Below are positions 29,091 through 36,805 of a stretch of 36,805 nt of DNA, piece by piece (positions within the stretch are counted from its first letter, which is position 1; the number at the start of each line of letters is the position of its first letter). A program made the position numbers and the translations under genes. The DNA lies in assembly GCA_021545665.1 (NCBI GenBank), contig JAJRTX010000077.1:1-36805 (forward strand), read 5' to 3'. Under the pieces are notes generated by a model, which saw only the letters and a list, made by a program, of their open reading frames with translations, ran no database searches and was not told the DNA's origin. The DNA comes from Zetaproteobacteria bacterium. GTDB lineage: Bacteria > Pseudomonadota > Zetaproteobacteria > Mariprofundales > Mariprofundaceae.

Positions 29091-29846
29091 TCAGGGAGAG
29101 AAAGAGCTTTCAATATCTGCCAGAGCGGGGAACCACTCAATCAGCCAACCGGAAACGATACTGAAACTGCCCAGGAAAATCATTATTCCGACCAGTATCA
29201 GTAGTGATCCGGAAATTTTCTCAACCAGTTCAAGGTGTTTCTTAAAGCCTTGTGACCAGCGTAGAAAAGCATCTGTTGCCAGTGCGGCCAGTAAAAACGG
29301 AATGGCCAGGCCGAATGAATAGGTAGTGAGTAGGCCGATACCATACATCGGGTCTGACTGTGCGCCTGCTATCGCCAGAATAGCACCAAGAATGGGGCCA
29401 ATACAAGGTGTCCAGCCGAAAGCAAAGGCGAACCCGAGAATCAATGCGCCCATACCATGCTTGGCATTTACTCCGCCTGTATCGAAATGTGCATCTATCA
29501 TAAGCATAGGAATTCTGATAATGCCAGTGTAATGCAGGCCAAAAATCATAATAATTATACCTGCAATTTTTCCCAGGATGTCCATGTTACTCAGTAACCA
29601 ATGACCCAGCAGCGTTGCTGATGCACCCAGGGCAATAAATACCAGACTGAATCCAGCTATAAACCACAGAGATTGTATCAGCGCATGACGCCGCACTGAA
29701 TCAGCAGCATGTTCACGCTGGCGTAATTCGTTGACTGAAACACCTGAAATATAAGATAGATATGCGGGAACCAAAGGCAAAACACATGGTGAAAGAAATG
29801 ATAATACGCCTGCTATCAGCGCGCCCACAAAGGTTACTTCAATCAT
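29091..29846 (-). CDS. ccdA: CcdA-type cytochrome c biogenesis / thiol-disulfide transporter
   Basis: A 251-residue protein with six hydrophobic helices, equal to the membrane core of DsbD without its periplasmic domains. The two conserved redox cysteines are visible: VLSFLSPCVLPLVPAYLSYISG (helix 1) and FAFGWTPCIGPILGAILAIAG (helix 4). It moves electrons from cytoplasmic thioredoxin across the inner membrane, typically for cytochrome c maturation. The start MIEVTFVGALIAGVLSFLSPC is typical. It follows cutA on the same strand after 45 bases, as cutA often neighbours dsbD/ccdA genes. Confidence 0.92.
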   Translation of the reverse strand: MIEVTFVGALIAGVLSFLSPCVLPLVPAYLSYISGVSVNELRQREHAADSVRRHALIQSLWFIAGFSLVFIALGASATLLGHWLLSNMDILGKIAGIIIMIFGLHYTGIIRIPMLMIDAHFDTGGVNAKHGMGALILGFAFAFGWTPCIGPILGAILAIAGAQSDPMYGIGLLTTYSFGLAIPFLLAALATDAFLRWSQGFKKHLELVEKISGSLLILVGIMIFLGSFSIVSGWLIEWFPALADIESSFSP

Positions 29847-29891
29847 TCAATACTCCTGACAATAGGGTTCTTGGGTGTACCATACAAAACC

Positions 29892-30215
29892 TTATGTGAC
29901 CGCATCATTAAGCCAGTTGACATATGAGTTTGTGGATTCCCCGTCCGTGCAGATAATTTCAGGCACATCATAAGGGTGCCGTTGAATTAGCCAGTCTACA
30001 AGTTCGAGTCGTTTCTGTTTCGATGTTTTAATGGTTAAACACCACTCCTTTTTTTGCTCCAGCTTGCCCTGCCAGTGATAAAAAGATTGGCAAGGGCCAG
30101 TGATCTGTATGCAGGCTGCCATGCGTGTGGTAATCATCTCACTGGCCAGTTTCCGGGCATCCTGCTTCGAAGCTACACTGGTTTTGATCATGCATATTTT
30201 TTGCATACGCAACAT
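29892..30215 (-). CDS. cutA: CutA1 divalent-cation tolerance family protein
   Basis: A 107-residue trimeric ferredoxin-like-fold protein: KTSVASKQDARKLASEMITTRMAACIQITGPCQSFYHWQGKLEQKKEWCLTIKTSKQKRLELVDWLIQRHPYDVPEIIC. Nearly every block is CutA1-typical, including the AACIQI cysteine, the F/Y-x-W-x-G-K turn, and HPYDVPEI. Starts at 30215 or, three codons later, 30206 are both possible. The physiological role is still debated despite the name. Confidence 0.93.
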   Translation of the reverse strand: MLRMQKICMIKTSVASKQDARKLASEMITTRMAACIQITGPCQSFYHWQGKLEQKKEWCLTIKTSKQKRLELVDWLIQRHPYDVPEIICTDGESTNSYVNWLNDAVT

Positions 30216-30375
30216 CCTAGGGGAAGTCTGAGAAACTGCATTAAAGAGTTTTCTGTCTAAATAACCTTGTTGTAGGTCAATTATGCAGGGTTGATTGCAA
30301 ACGTGATCTGGCTGAAATGTCCGGCATATGACCGGCTTTTACATTTTTATGGAACCATCGAGATGATCTCTGATG

Positions 30376-30404
30376 CTGACGGATGCCTGTCAGATAAATA
30401 TACT
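30376..30404 (+). promoter_or_regulatory. sigma70-type promoter of acs
   Basis: CTGACG (30376-30381), a 17-base spacer, and TATACT (30399-30404). Transcription would begin near 30411, about 24 bases before the ATG at 30435. This excludes the longer reading frame that begins at 30291. Confidence 0.65.
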
Positions 30405-30434
30405 CTTGCCAGATTATCATTGGAGAGGCCAGCC

Positions 30435-32375
30435 ATGAACCAAGCCATTACAAGTATTCTTGAGGAAAAGCGCACTTTTGAGCCTCCACAGGGTCATACA
30501 GGGCATATATCATCGATAGCTGAGTATGAGAAGTTACAGTCTCAATTTTCTCAGGATCTGGATGGAACGTGGAAGGAGCTGGCTCTGCAACACCTCACCT
30601 GGCGCCAACCTTTTGGTCGCGTGCTGAATCGTGAGCGTGCGCCATTTTTCCGCTGGTTTGAAGATGGTAAACTAAATCTATCTGAAAATTGCCTTGATCG
30701 ACATATTCAAGCCGGTCTGGGAGATCGTACTGCTATTGTCTGGGAGAGTGAAGCTGGTGAAGTTCGCCGGATTTCTTATACCAGCTTGCTGGTTGAAGTT
30801 TGCCGGGCGGCCAACGTGCTGAAAGAGCTTGCAATATCAGCAGGTGACCGGGTGGTGATTTATATGCCTATGATTCCCGAGGCAGCAATTGCCATGCTTG
30901 CATGTGCCCGCATTGGCGCGGTTCATTCTGTTGTATTTGGCGCATTTTCACCGCAGGCATTACGTGATCGCATCAATGATGCCGAGGCCAAACTGGTTAT
31001 TACAGCTGATGGTGGTGGCCGACGTGGTACTATTCATGCGCTTAAACCAAGTGTTGATAAGGCTCTGTCTGAGAGTTGCCACAGTGTTCAGCATGTGCTG
31101 GTTGTTGCTCATGCCGGAAATGAGGTGGCCTGGCAGGCCGGACGTGATATCAATTGGCAACAGGCATTGAAGGTACAGCCGGATCACTGTGAAGCTCTTG
31201 CAGTGGATTCGGAACATCCGCTTTTTATTCTGTATACATCAGGGTCTACCGGCAAACCAAAAGGCATATTGCACACTACAGCCGGTTATCTGCTCTGGGC
31301 GCGCCTGACCATGCACTGGACATTCGATTTCAGGCCGGATACCGATCTGTTCTGGTGTACGGCCGATGTCGGCTGGATTACCGGGCATACGTATTCTGTT
31401 TACGGCCCGCTGGCATGCGGTGGTACCACACTGATGTATGAGGGTGTACCTACTTATCCTGATCCTGGCCGTCTGTGGAAAATTTGTGCAGATCACGGTG
31501 TTACTGTTTTTTATACTGCACCAACTGCAATTCGGGCACTGATCAAGGCTGGCGACGAATGGCCAAATCAACATGACCTTTCCTCGCTGCGTGTGCTGGG
31601 CACAGTGGGTGAACCGATTAATCCGGAAGCATGGATGTGGTATCACAGGGTGATCGGCAAAGAAAAGTGCCCGATAGTGGATACCTGGTGGCAAACAGAA
31701 ACTGGCGGACACATGATCGCGCCACTTCCTTATGCAACCGCCACCAAACCGGGTTCAGCCACCCGGCCACTACCGGGAATTGATGCTGCAGTTGTAGATG
31801 AACACGGCAAACAGGTGATCGAAGGAGGGGGATTGCTGGTCATTCGACAGCCCTGGCCCGCCATGTTGCGCGGTATTTGGGGCGATAATCAGCGATATAT
31901 AGATACATACTGGAGTAAATTTGACGGGAAATATTATTTTGCCGGAGATGGAGCCAGAAAAGATGAAGATGGATATTTCTGGATTATGGGGCGAGTGGAC
32001 GATGTGCTGAATGTTTCCGGTCATCGTTTAGGGACTATGGAAATAGAATCCGCCCTTGTGTCACATCAGAAGGTCGCTGAAGCTGCCGTTGTTGGTCGCC
32101 CCGATGATTTGAAGGGAGAAGCAATCTTTGCCTTTGTGGTACTTAAGTGCGAGGCCAGTGACGATTTGAAAGCAGATTTGCGTGCTCATGTGACGACGGA
32201 GATCGGAGCTATTGCCAAGCCGGATGATATCCGATTTGCCGACAGTCTGCCAAAAACGCGTTCGGGTAAAATTATGCGGCGTTTGCTCAGAGATATTGCT
32301 GCCGGCAGAGAGATTACTTCGGATATATCCACGCTGGAAGATCAGTCAGTTATTCAGCAGTTGCAACAGTCATAG
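30435..32375 (+). CDS. acs: Acetyl-CoA synthetase (AMP-forming)
   Basis: A 646-residue enzyme activating acetate to acetyl-CoA through acetyl-AMP. ANL-superfamily motifs are [19 protein letters not shown] (P-loop), [27 protein letters not shown] (ACS-specific), [51 protein letters not shown], and the C-terminal [17 protein letters not shown]. In the last, the Lys near residue 610 is the catalytic, acetylation-regulated lysine. The frame is open from 30291, but GGAGAGG (30422-30428) and the promoter at 30376-30404 fix the start at [13 protein letters not shown]. The resulting length matches the family. It appears monocistronic. Confidence 0.97.
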   Translation: MNQAITSILEEKRTFEPPQGHTGHISSIAEYEKLQSQFSQDLDGTWKELALQHLTWRQPFGRVLNRERAPFFRWFEDGKLNLSENCLDRHIQAGLGDRTAIVWESEAGEVRRISYTSLLVEVCRAANVLKELAISAGDRVVIYMPMIPEAAIAMLACARIGAVHSVVFGAFSPQALRDRINDAEAKLVITADGGGRRGTIHALKPSVDKALSESCHSVQHVLVVAHAGNEVAWQAGRDINWQQALKVQPDHCEALAVDSEHPLFILYTSGSTGKPKGILHTTAGYLLWARLTMHWTFDFRPDTDLFWCTADVGWITGHTYSVYGPLACGGTTLMYEGVPTYPDPGRLWKICADHGVTVFYTAPTAIRALIKAGDEWPNQHDLSSLRVLGTVGEPINPEAWMWYHRVIGKEKCPIVDTWWQTETGGHMIAPLPYATATKPGSATRPLPGIDAAVVDEHGKQVIEGGGLLVIRQPWPAMLRGIWGDNQRYIDTYWSKFDGKYYFAGDGARKDEDGYFWIMGRVDDVLNVSGHRLGTMEIESALVSHQKVAEAAVVGRPDDLKGEAIFAFVVLKCEASDDLKADLRAHVTTEIGAIAKPDDIRFADSLPKTRSGKIMRRLLRDIAAGREITSDISTLEDQSVIQQLQQS

Positions 32376-32488
32376 ACTTGTCAGTATTTAATGATAAGCA
32401 CCTCATATCGACAAGATTCAATTTTTCGGTGCCGATATCTGTTAACATGCAAAAATCCATGCGCGTTAGTGGGAAATAGAGGAATGGT

Positions 32489-35290
32489 TTGAAAAACCGG
32501 CGTATTTTTCGTCATTCGGTGGGAATTTTCCCGATGGGCGCCCGCTGGTATCTGGCTTCCATAGCCATGTTGGCACTGTTGTGTGTTGCTGCCCACCTGT
32601 CTGTTCAGATGTATGCCCAGCAAATGGCGGAAAAACTTCTGCAACAGTGGGGGAAGAAAGCCCAGGTTCAGATTGGCAATGTTCACTATCACCTGTTGCG
32701 CAATGGTTTGATTGTGAAGCAGATTCATATCGAACGTGAAGGCGGATCACTTTCAATTGCCCATATGTTGATTCGCGCCAATCCCAGATTGTTGACAAGT
32801 GATTCACCCCAGATTGGCAAAATTGAGATGGCTGGCGTTAAAGTGCGGTTGTGGGCTTCGGAAGCCGAAAACACATGGCAGCAGGATGAGTATCTGCAAC
32901 GCATCTGGCATGCAAGCCGCTCTTTTAGCTTGCATGATGGGGAACTGATCATATTTCCACGGGGGAAAACTGCCCCGCCACTACAGATGACAGGGCTAAA
33001 ACTTGAACAGGATTATCTCTTTCGGCAGGGCAGGCTGGTTGGCAGTGCACAGTTACAAGGGAAAGATATTCAAATACATTGGCAGATCAATAAAGAAAAC
33101 GGCTCATCCTCGGGGCAGCTAAGCTGGCAGGAGGTGGATGCCCAGCTTCTAAGCTCTTCATTCGGATTGCAACCTGAAGTCGGTCTTTTAACAGGTAATA
33201 TGAATTGGTCACAGACAGACTCGGTGGGGCCGGGCATACAGAAAGTTACCATGGAAGGCTATACACAATTGATTGATGTGAATGATGAATCAAATGAAAG
33301 TCATCATTTGTACTGGCAAGGATCACAGGTTGCTGAAACCTGGAAAGTGGAAGTGATGGCAGAAGCATGGCCGCTTGATGCCTGGGCAGATGAATTGCCG
33401 CGAATTGGAGGCAGGCGAATGTTGGCTGGCCAGTTGGATGGATCGATGCAGTGGCATGGTCAGCCAGGGAAATGGAAAATCAATACTGATCAGGGAGTTA
33501 TACGTCATGTAGTTTATGCTCAGGAGAATGATCATAAAACAGCTGGCTGGCATATTGGCAGGCTGGAATACAGTAATGCACTGATTGATCAGTCAAAACA
33601 TCAACTACAGACATCCAGTATCCTGCTCGCTGATGCCAATATTACTTTGCAACCTGCGTCATCACTTGCAATTGAAATATTAGAGAAAAAACCTGAAGGG
33701 GACTGGCGCATTGCTACTGACAATATTCATATTCAGAATCTGGCTCTTGCTCTTAGCCTGAAGCAGGGGAAAGTAGACGTGGGGCCACTTTATGGCAAAG
33801 GCAACTGGAAGCTGGGTAAAGCATTGAACTTTGAGTTGCACACACAGGTGATTGCTAAAAATACTGATAGAAAACAGACTGAGAATACTGTTGAAACGAC
33901 TGAATCCTGGCAGTTTCGCGGGCAGACTCTACAGCATCAAATAGCACTGAATGATCTCAAGCTGAAAATCCGGGCTCAAGATGTTCCACTGGCAAAATTG
34001 CGCGCGCTGATTCCATTAACAGGCTCAAAAAAGTCACCACTTACTCTGGAGGGCAGTGCTGTTCTGAAGCTGGATGTTTTGGTGCATGATGGTGTTTGGC
34101 GGGTTGACGGAAAGGCAACAGCAGAACATGTGGTACTTGCGCATGCTGGCGATACCTGGGGACTGGATCATCTTTCCATGAAGTTTGGCCCGGTCGGCAC
34201 GGGATTGGCCAGACAGAATATAGAGAAGCTTGAAGTGCAGGGCTGGAAATATATTTCCGCATTGAATCCATTGCCTGCCCATTCGGTTGAGCCGACAGTT
34301 GAGACAGAAACAGCAAAAATACAGGTTCCGTGGTGGGCCATGCTTCTTCACAGGCCAAACTGGAAAATTGATTCAATACGTTTGAATGATGGCACAATAA
34401 GTCTGGGCCGTAGTGAGGATTATTGGGCGCGGAAGCTGGATATTCATCTGGATCATTTGCAGACAGATCAATGGTCGAAATTTGAAGCCGCAGGGAAGGT
34501 TGGTGCTGGTGATATAACACTGAAAGGCACATGGGACGCTTTGGGCGAGGTTAACCGGTTCAGAGGAGTAATTTCATTGAGAAATGCGTTACCATTTTTC
34601 ATGAATAACTGGATGACTGCATCTGGCATGCCTCGACTGATTCGAGGCCGGATATTTGCAGATTTATCTGTGAAAGATGGAGGTGCTATTGATAGCTATC
34701 AGAGCTCAGTACAATTGAGGTTAAATCGCGGGTTGACCGAGATGAGTGCTTCTCCGAATGATCCATTACTTTCCAGGACAGGGTTTGGCACATCTGATAT
34801 CCTGCTTCACCTTGATGATGGTGCTGGTAAAGCTGCATTGCAATTCGAAACCAGTGGCAACTGGAGAACCCAGCCTCTGAATCTGGACAGGCTGGGTATC
34901 TCAATGCAGCTGGCCTTGCAACAGGCTGCTGTTAAGCAGATGGAAAAAATCGGCTTTTTTCCTCCGAAGAAACAGGAAAACACCAGAGAGGCCCATATTC
35001 GCCTGCACGAAGGCAATGTTTTATCGTTGAATGAGCGAATCAGGCTGTTTAAGATCGTACGCATATTAAGAAAGAATCCTGGCTGGGTGGTCGATCTGAT
35101 ACCACACTGGACAGGTGAAGAAATCAATGCGGATGTACTCAAACGGGTATTAAATACCCAGAATCTCATCGAAAGGTATTTGTTACATAGAAAGGTCGGC
35201 AAACAGAAAATATTTCCCCTATGGCCCACTGTCGATAATCATGCGGATGATATTGGCTCAATCCGGGTGAGTATCGGTTCTCCCGCCTGA
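32489..35290 (+). CDS. Large AsmA/YhdP-like envelope protein
   Basis: A 933-residue protein with one N-terminal membrane anchor (ARWYLASIAMLALLCVAAHLSV, residues about 18-39) and a long periplasmic part rich in alternating beta-strand-like segments. Those features, the QIGNVHYHLLRNGLIVKQIHIEREGG opening (bridge-like start), and the C-terminal part resembling AsmA-like repeats suggest the AsmA/TamB/YhdP superfamily, thought to carry phospholipids between membranes. No single signature is decisive. The start is TTG at 32489, with AGAGGA (32478-32483) 5 bases upstream; an ATG at 32484 is out of frame and stops at once. It is convergent with the TerB gene without a visible terminator. It is the only long gene here without a firm family name. 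Confidence 0.6.
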   Translation: MKNRRIFRHSVGIFPMGARWYLASIAMLALLCVAAHLSVQMYAQQMAEKLLQQWGKKAQVQIGNVHYHLLRNGLIVKQIHIEREGGSLSIAHMLIRANPRLLTSDSPQIGKIEMAGVKVRLWASEAENTWQQDEYLQRIWHASRSFSLHDGELIIFPRGKTAPPLQMTGLKLEQDYLFRQGRLVGSAQLQGKDIQIHWQINKENGSSSGQLSWQEVDAQLLSSSFGLQPEVGLLTGNMNWSQTDSVGPGIQKVTMEGYTQLIDVNDESNESHHLYWQGSQVAETWKVEVMAEAWPLDAWADELPRIGGRRMLAGQLDGSMQWHGQPGKWKINTDQGVIRHVVYAQENDHKTAGWHIGRLEYSNALIDQSKHQLQTSSILLADANITLQPASSLAIEILEKKPEGDWRIATDNIHIQNLALALSLKQGKVDVGPLYGKGNWKLGKALNFELHTQVIAKNTDRKQTENTVETTESWQFRGQTLQHQIALNDLKLKIRAQDVPLAKLRALIPLTGSKKSPLTLEGSAVLKLDVLVHDGVWRVDGKATAEHVVLAHAGDTWGLDHLSMKFGPVGTGLARQNIEKLEVQGWKYISALNPLPAHSVEPTVETETAKIQVPWWAMLLHRPNWKIDSIRLNDGTISLGRSEDYWARKLDIHLDHLQTDQWSKFEAAGKVGAGDITLKGTWDALGEVNRFRGVISLRNALPFFMNNWMTASGMPRLIRGRIFADLSVKDGGAIDSYQSSVQLRLNRGLTEMSASPNDPLLSRTGFGTSDILLHLDDGAGKAALQFETSGNWRTQPLNLDRLGISMQLALQQAAVKQMEKIGFFPPKKQENTREAHIRLHEGNVLSLNERIRLFKIVRILRKNPGWVVDLIPHWTGEEINADVLKRVLNTQNLIERYLLHRKVGKQKIFPLWPTVDNHADDIGSIRVSIGSPA

Positions 35291-35301
35291 GGTAGCTAAA
35301 G

Positions 35302-35745
35302 TCAACAAACGCCCGCAGTAATTTTTGCCTGAATATACTGACGATGATGGATGCCCAGAAGATCAGCAATGCGCCTGATTAATTGCTCCTCATAGGGATC
35401 AATATGGCCATCGGCCCAGGCTACGGACCACAGCTGGGTGAGAATATCTATGCGCTCTTCAGTGGAAAAGCCCTTCACCACGGCTGAAGTGAACTGGTGC
35501 ATATCAAGAGCCTTATCAACTTCCTTCTTGGCCTGCTCAATGAGCTTATGGATTTCATCTTCATTTAGGCCGAAGCGCTGTTCAATGGCGAGCATAATGG
35601 TGCTGTGCTCGGCATCTTCCAACTTGTCGTCCATGCGCATGATTTCCACCATCAGTGCAGTAACAGCCAGTGATACATCATGCTTTTTTGAAGTCTCGGG
35701 ACTGGTAGCTGCTTTTTTCCACATCTGCTTGAGCTTTTGAATCAT
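35302..35745 (-). CDS. TerB-domain protein
   Basis: A 147-residue cytoplasmic, mostly helical protein. DVSLAVTALMVEIMRMDDKLEDAEHSTIMLAIEQRFGLNEDEIHKLIEQAKKEV and ILTQLWSVAWADGHIDPYEEQLIRRIADLLGI are the two TerB-like halves; MRMDDKLEDAE and WADGHIDPYEE are the paired acidic metal-binding motifs. Many such stand-alone TerB proteins have no link to tellurite, and the function is unknown. The start at 35745 is supported by AGGAGG 5 bases upstream. The longer frame to 35913 runs through the dispersed CTTCGTG repeat and gives the spurious FVHFVIFVVN peptide. Confidence 0.9.
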   Translation of the reverse strand: MIQKLKQMWKKAATSPETSKKHDVSLAVTALMVEIMRMDDKLEDAEHSTIMLAIEQRFGLNEDEIHKLIEQAKKEVDKALDMHQFTSAVVKGFSTEERIDILTQLWSVAWADGHIDPYEEQLIRRIADLLGIHHRQYIQAKITAGVC

Positions 35746-35765
35746 GGATACCTCCTGATTAAAAA

Positions 35766-35776
35766 ATTGGTCCAAT
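35766..35776. promoter_or_regulatory. Perfect short palindrome upstream of the TerB gene
   Basis: ATTGG-T-CCAAT, 21 bases before the start codon and next to an A tract. Possibly an operator, but an 11-base palindrome can occur by chance. Confidence 0.25.
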
Positions 35777-35787
35777 GTAAACCTGTT

Positions 35788-35815
35788 CACCACGAAGATC
35801 ACGAAGTGCACGAAG
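35788..35815 (-). repeat. Dispersed CTTCGTG-type repeat, copy 3 (upstream of the TerB gene)
   Basis: The plus strand reads CACCACGAAGATCACGAAG then TGCACGAAG; on the minus strand this is CTTCGTG-CACTTCGTG-ATCTTCGTGGTG, the same 9-base-period pattern as at 8794. It points towards the TerB gene and lies 42 bases before its start, as copy 1 points towards eno. Confidence 0.7.
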
Positions 35816-35949
35816 GAAATGATATGTCTGCTCTGCGAAAAGTCATAGTAGTGTCTTTCTTCACAGCGTCTGTGGAGATATAACTGCCGAACAGCATTGC
35901 AAACCTGAATCATTCACTACCGCCTTAGCAATATGTTAGATTTCCTACA

Positions 35950-36129
35950 ATGCTACTAATTTTTCTGTTGTTCTCGATTCCGTTGGGCTGCTTCTGCTCA
36001 TGGTTTGCCTGGAAGGCTCATAAGGTCGGCAGGAGAAATATCGTTTATGCCATGTCATGGGTCGCTTTTCTGTGCTTCGGATCGGCACTGCTGTTTGGCG
36101 GCTGGGCATACGTGATGACCATCGTTTAG
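35950..36129 (+). CDS. Small two-helix membrane protein
   Basis: An ATG at 35950 opens a 59-residue frame ending in TAG at 36127-36129. Its start MLLIFLLFSIPLGCFCSWFAW is a hydrophobic helix, KAHKVGRRN a basic loop, and VAFLCFGSALLFGGWAYVMTI a second helix, giving a plausible hairpin inner-membrane protein. There is no strong ribosome site before the ATG. It ends 5 bases before the deacetylase-like gene, suggesting a shared transcript. No family is recognised. The hydrophobic-basic-hydrophobic pattern is better than chance, but the call rests on that and on position only. Confidence 0.55.
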   Translation: MLLIFLLFSIPLGCFCSWFAWKAHKVGRRNIVYAMSWVAFLCFGSALLFGGWAYVMTIV

Positions 36130-36134
36130 CGACC

Positions 36135-36805
36135 ATGAGTTCACCTGTTCAACTCTATATCGGCTCAGGACTGGCGCGTTATGGTTTCGGGGAGGGGCAT
36201 CCATTCGGCCCTGATCGCATGGCCGCCTTCTGGAATGAAACCATCAAACAGGGGCTGGATAAGCGGGTTGCCATTGCCAATCCGAAAGAAGCTGGAGCAG
36301 AAGCTATCGGGTGCTTCCATACCGCCTAATATATCGAACGGGTGATCAGACAATCCGAAACCGGTGTTGGATTTCTCGATTATGGCGACACGCCTGCTTT
36401 CAAAGGTGTGTATGAAGCTGCCGCAACAGTAGCCGGAACCGTGCTGGCGGCAGCAGAAGAGATCATCAACGGAAAGCATCCCCGCTGTTTTATTCCCATT
36501 GCCGGTCTGCACCATGCCAGACGGGACATTGCTGCCGGATTCTGTGTATTCAATGATGCCGGGATATTGATTGAGACCTTGCGGGCCGTATATGGCATCA
36601 AGCGCATTGCGTACGTCGATATTGATGCACATCACGGCGACGGTGTGTTTTACGCCTTTGAATCCGACCCCGATGTGTGGATAACCGACATCCACGAAGA
36701 TGGTCGCTATCTCTACCCCGGCACGGGTTTCACCCATGAAACCGGCACTGGCGTTGCAGAAGGCACCAAACTGAATCTTCCCCTGCTTCCCAATGCCGAT
36801 GACAA
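36135..36805 (+). pseudogene. Histone deacetylase/AcuC-family gene interrupted by a nonsense codon (3' end outside window)
   Basis: The ATG at 36135 opens MSSPVQLYIGSGLARYGFGEGHPFGPDRM, then runs to CFHTA and a TAA at 36327-36329. The same frame continues without further stops to the window end: YIERVIRQ...PIAGLHHARRDIAAGFCVFNDAGIL...IAYVDIDAHHGDGVFYAF...PGTGFTHETGTGVAEG. These are the zinc-dependent deacetylase motifs, including the His-His pair and the Asp-x-Asp-x-His metal site. Family members have HTxEYIxxV here, so the TAA sits where a Glu codon (GAA) is expected, one base change away. The gene is therefore probably inactivated, unless this is a sequencing error or the stop is read through. 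The remainder lies beyond the window. Confidence 0.85.

Noticed and set aside
30291..30434. 48-codon N-terminal extension of acs
   Set aside because: Contains the likely promoter and has no family similarity; a good ribosome site precedes the ATG at 30435.
35746..35913. 56-codon N-terminal extension of the TerB protein
   Set aside because: Translates the dispersed repeat; AGGAGG directly precedes the ATG at 35745.

Overview
The window looks like chromosomal DNA of a Gram-negative proteobacterium. It carries KDO synthesis (kdsA), MurJ, an OmpA-type protein, an AsmA-like envelope protein, Orn, BolA, YhbY, and a zapB-like/zapA/6S RNA/5-formyl-THF cyclo-ligase cluster. An RNA methyltransferase gene sits directly in front of rplS. 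That arrangement and the mixed gene content would fit a Zetaproteobacterium or a deep-branching gamma/beta-proteobacterium, but the taxonomic guess is inference only. No tRNA, rRNA, prophage or CRISPR was seen.

Layout. 1-1160 is an accessory-looking edge: the end of an IS30-family transposase, an A+T-rich BamE/SmpA-like lipoprotein, and a minus-strand 6S-like RNA with its own promoter and terminator. 1162-14056 (+) is core metabolism and translation: SPOUT-type RNA methyltransferase, rplS, purL, pyrG-kdsA-eno-ftsB, gltX-cysS, and cysH (APS reductase type). 14287-22198 (-) holds an OmpA-domain periplasmic protein, orn, an M24 peptidase, yihY, yhbY-bolA, a PolB-like 3'-5' exonuclease and murJ. 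22329-26822 (+) is the macromolecular synthesis cluster rpsU-yqeY-dnaG-rpoD. 26889-30215 (-) holds zapB-like, zapA, 6S RNA, fau and ymdB, plus ccdA and cutA. 30435-35290 (+) is acs and a 933-residue AsmA-like protein. 35302-35745 (-) is a TerB-domain protein. 35950-36805 (+) is a small two-helix membrane protein and a histone-deacetylase-family gene broken by an in-frame stop and cut by the window end.

The most interesting signals are these: two diverged 6S RNA genes in one window, the extra one closed by a perfect 27-bp terminal stem; a canonical 6S RNA whose 5' arm is also the last codons and stop of zapA; a 171-nt palindrome-bounded MITE-like element between purL and pyrG; three copies of a 9-nt-period CTTCGTG-type dispersed repeat just upstream of eno, gltX and terB; an apparent CTG start for ftsB; and a single nonsense codon in the deacetylase gene.
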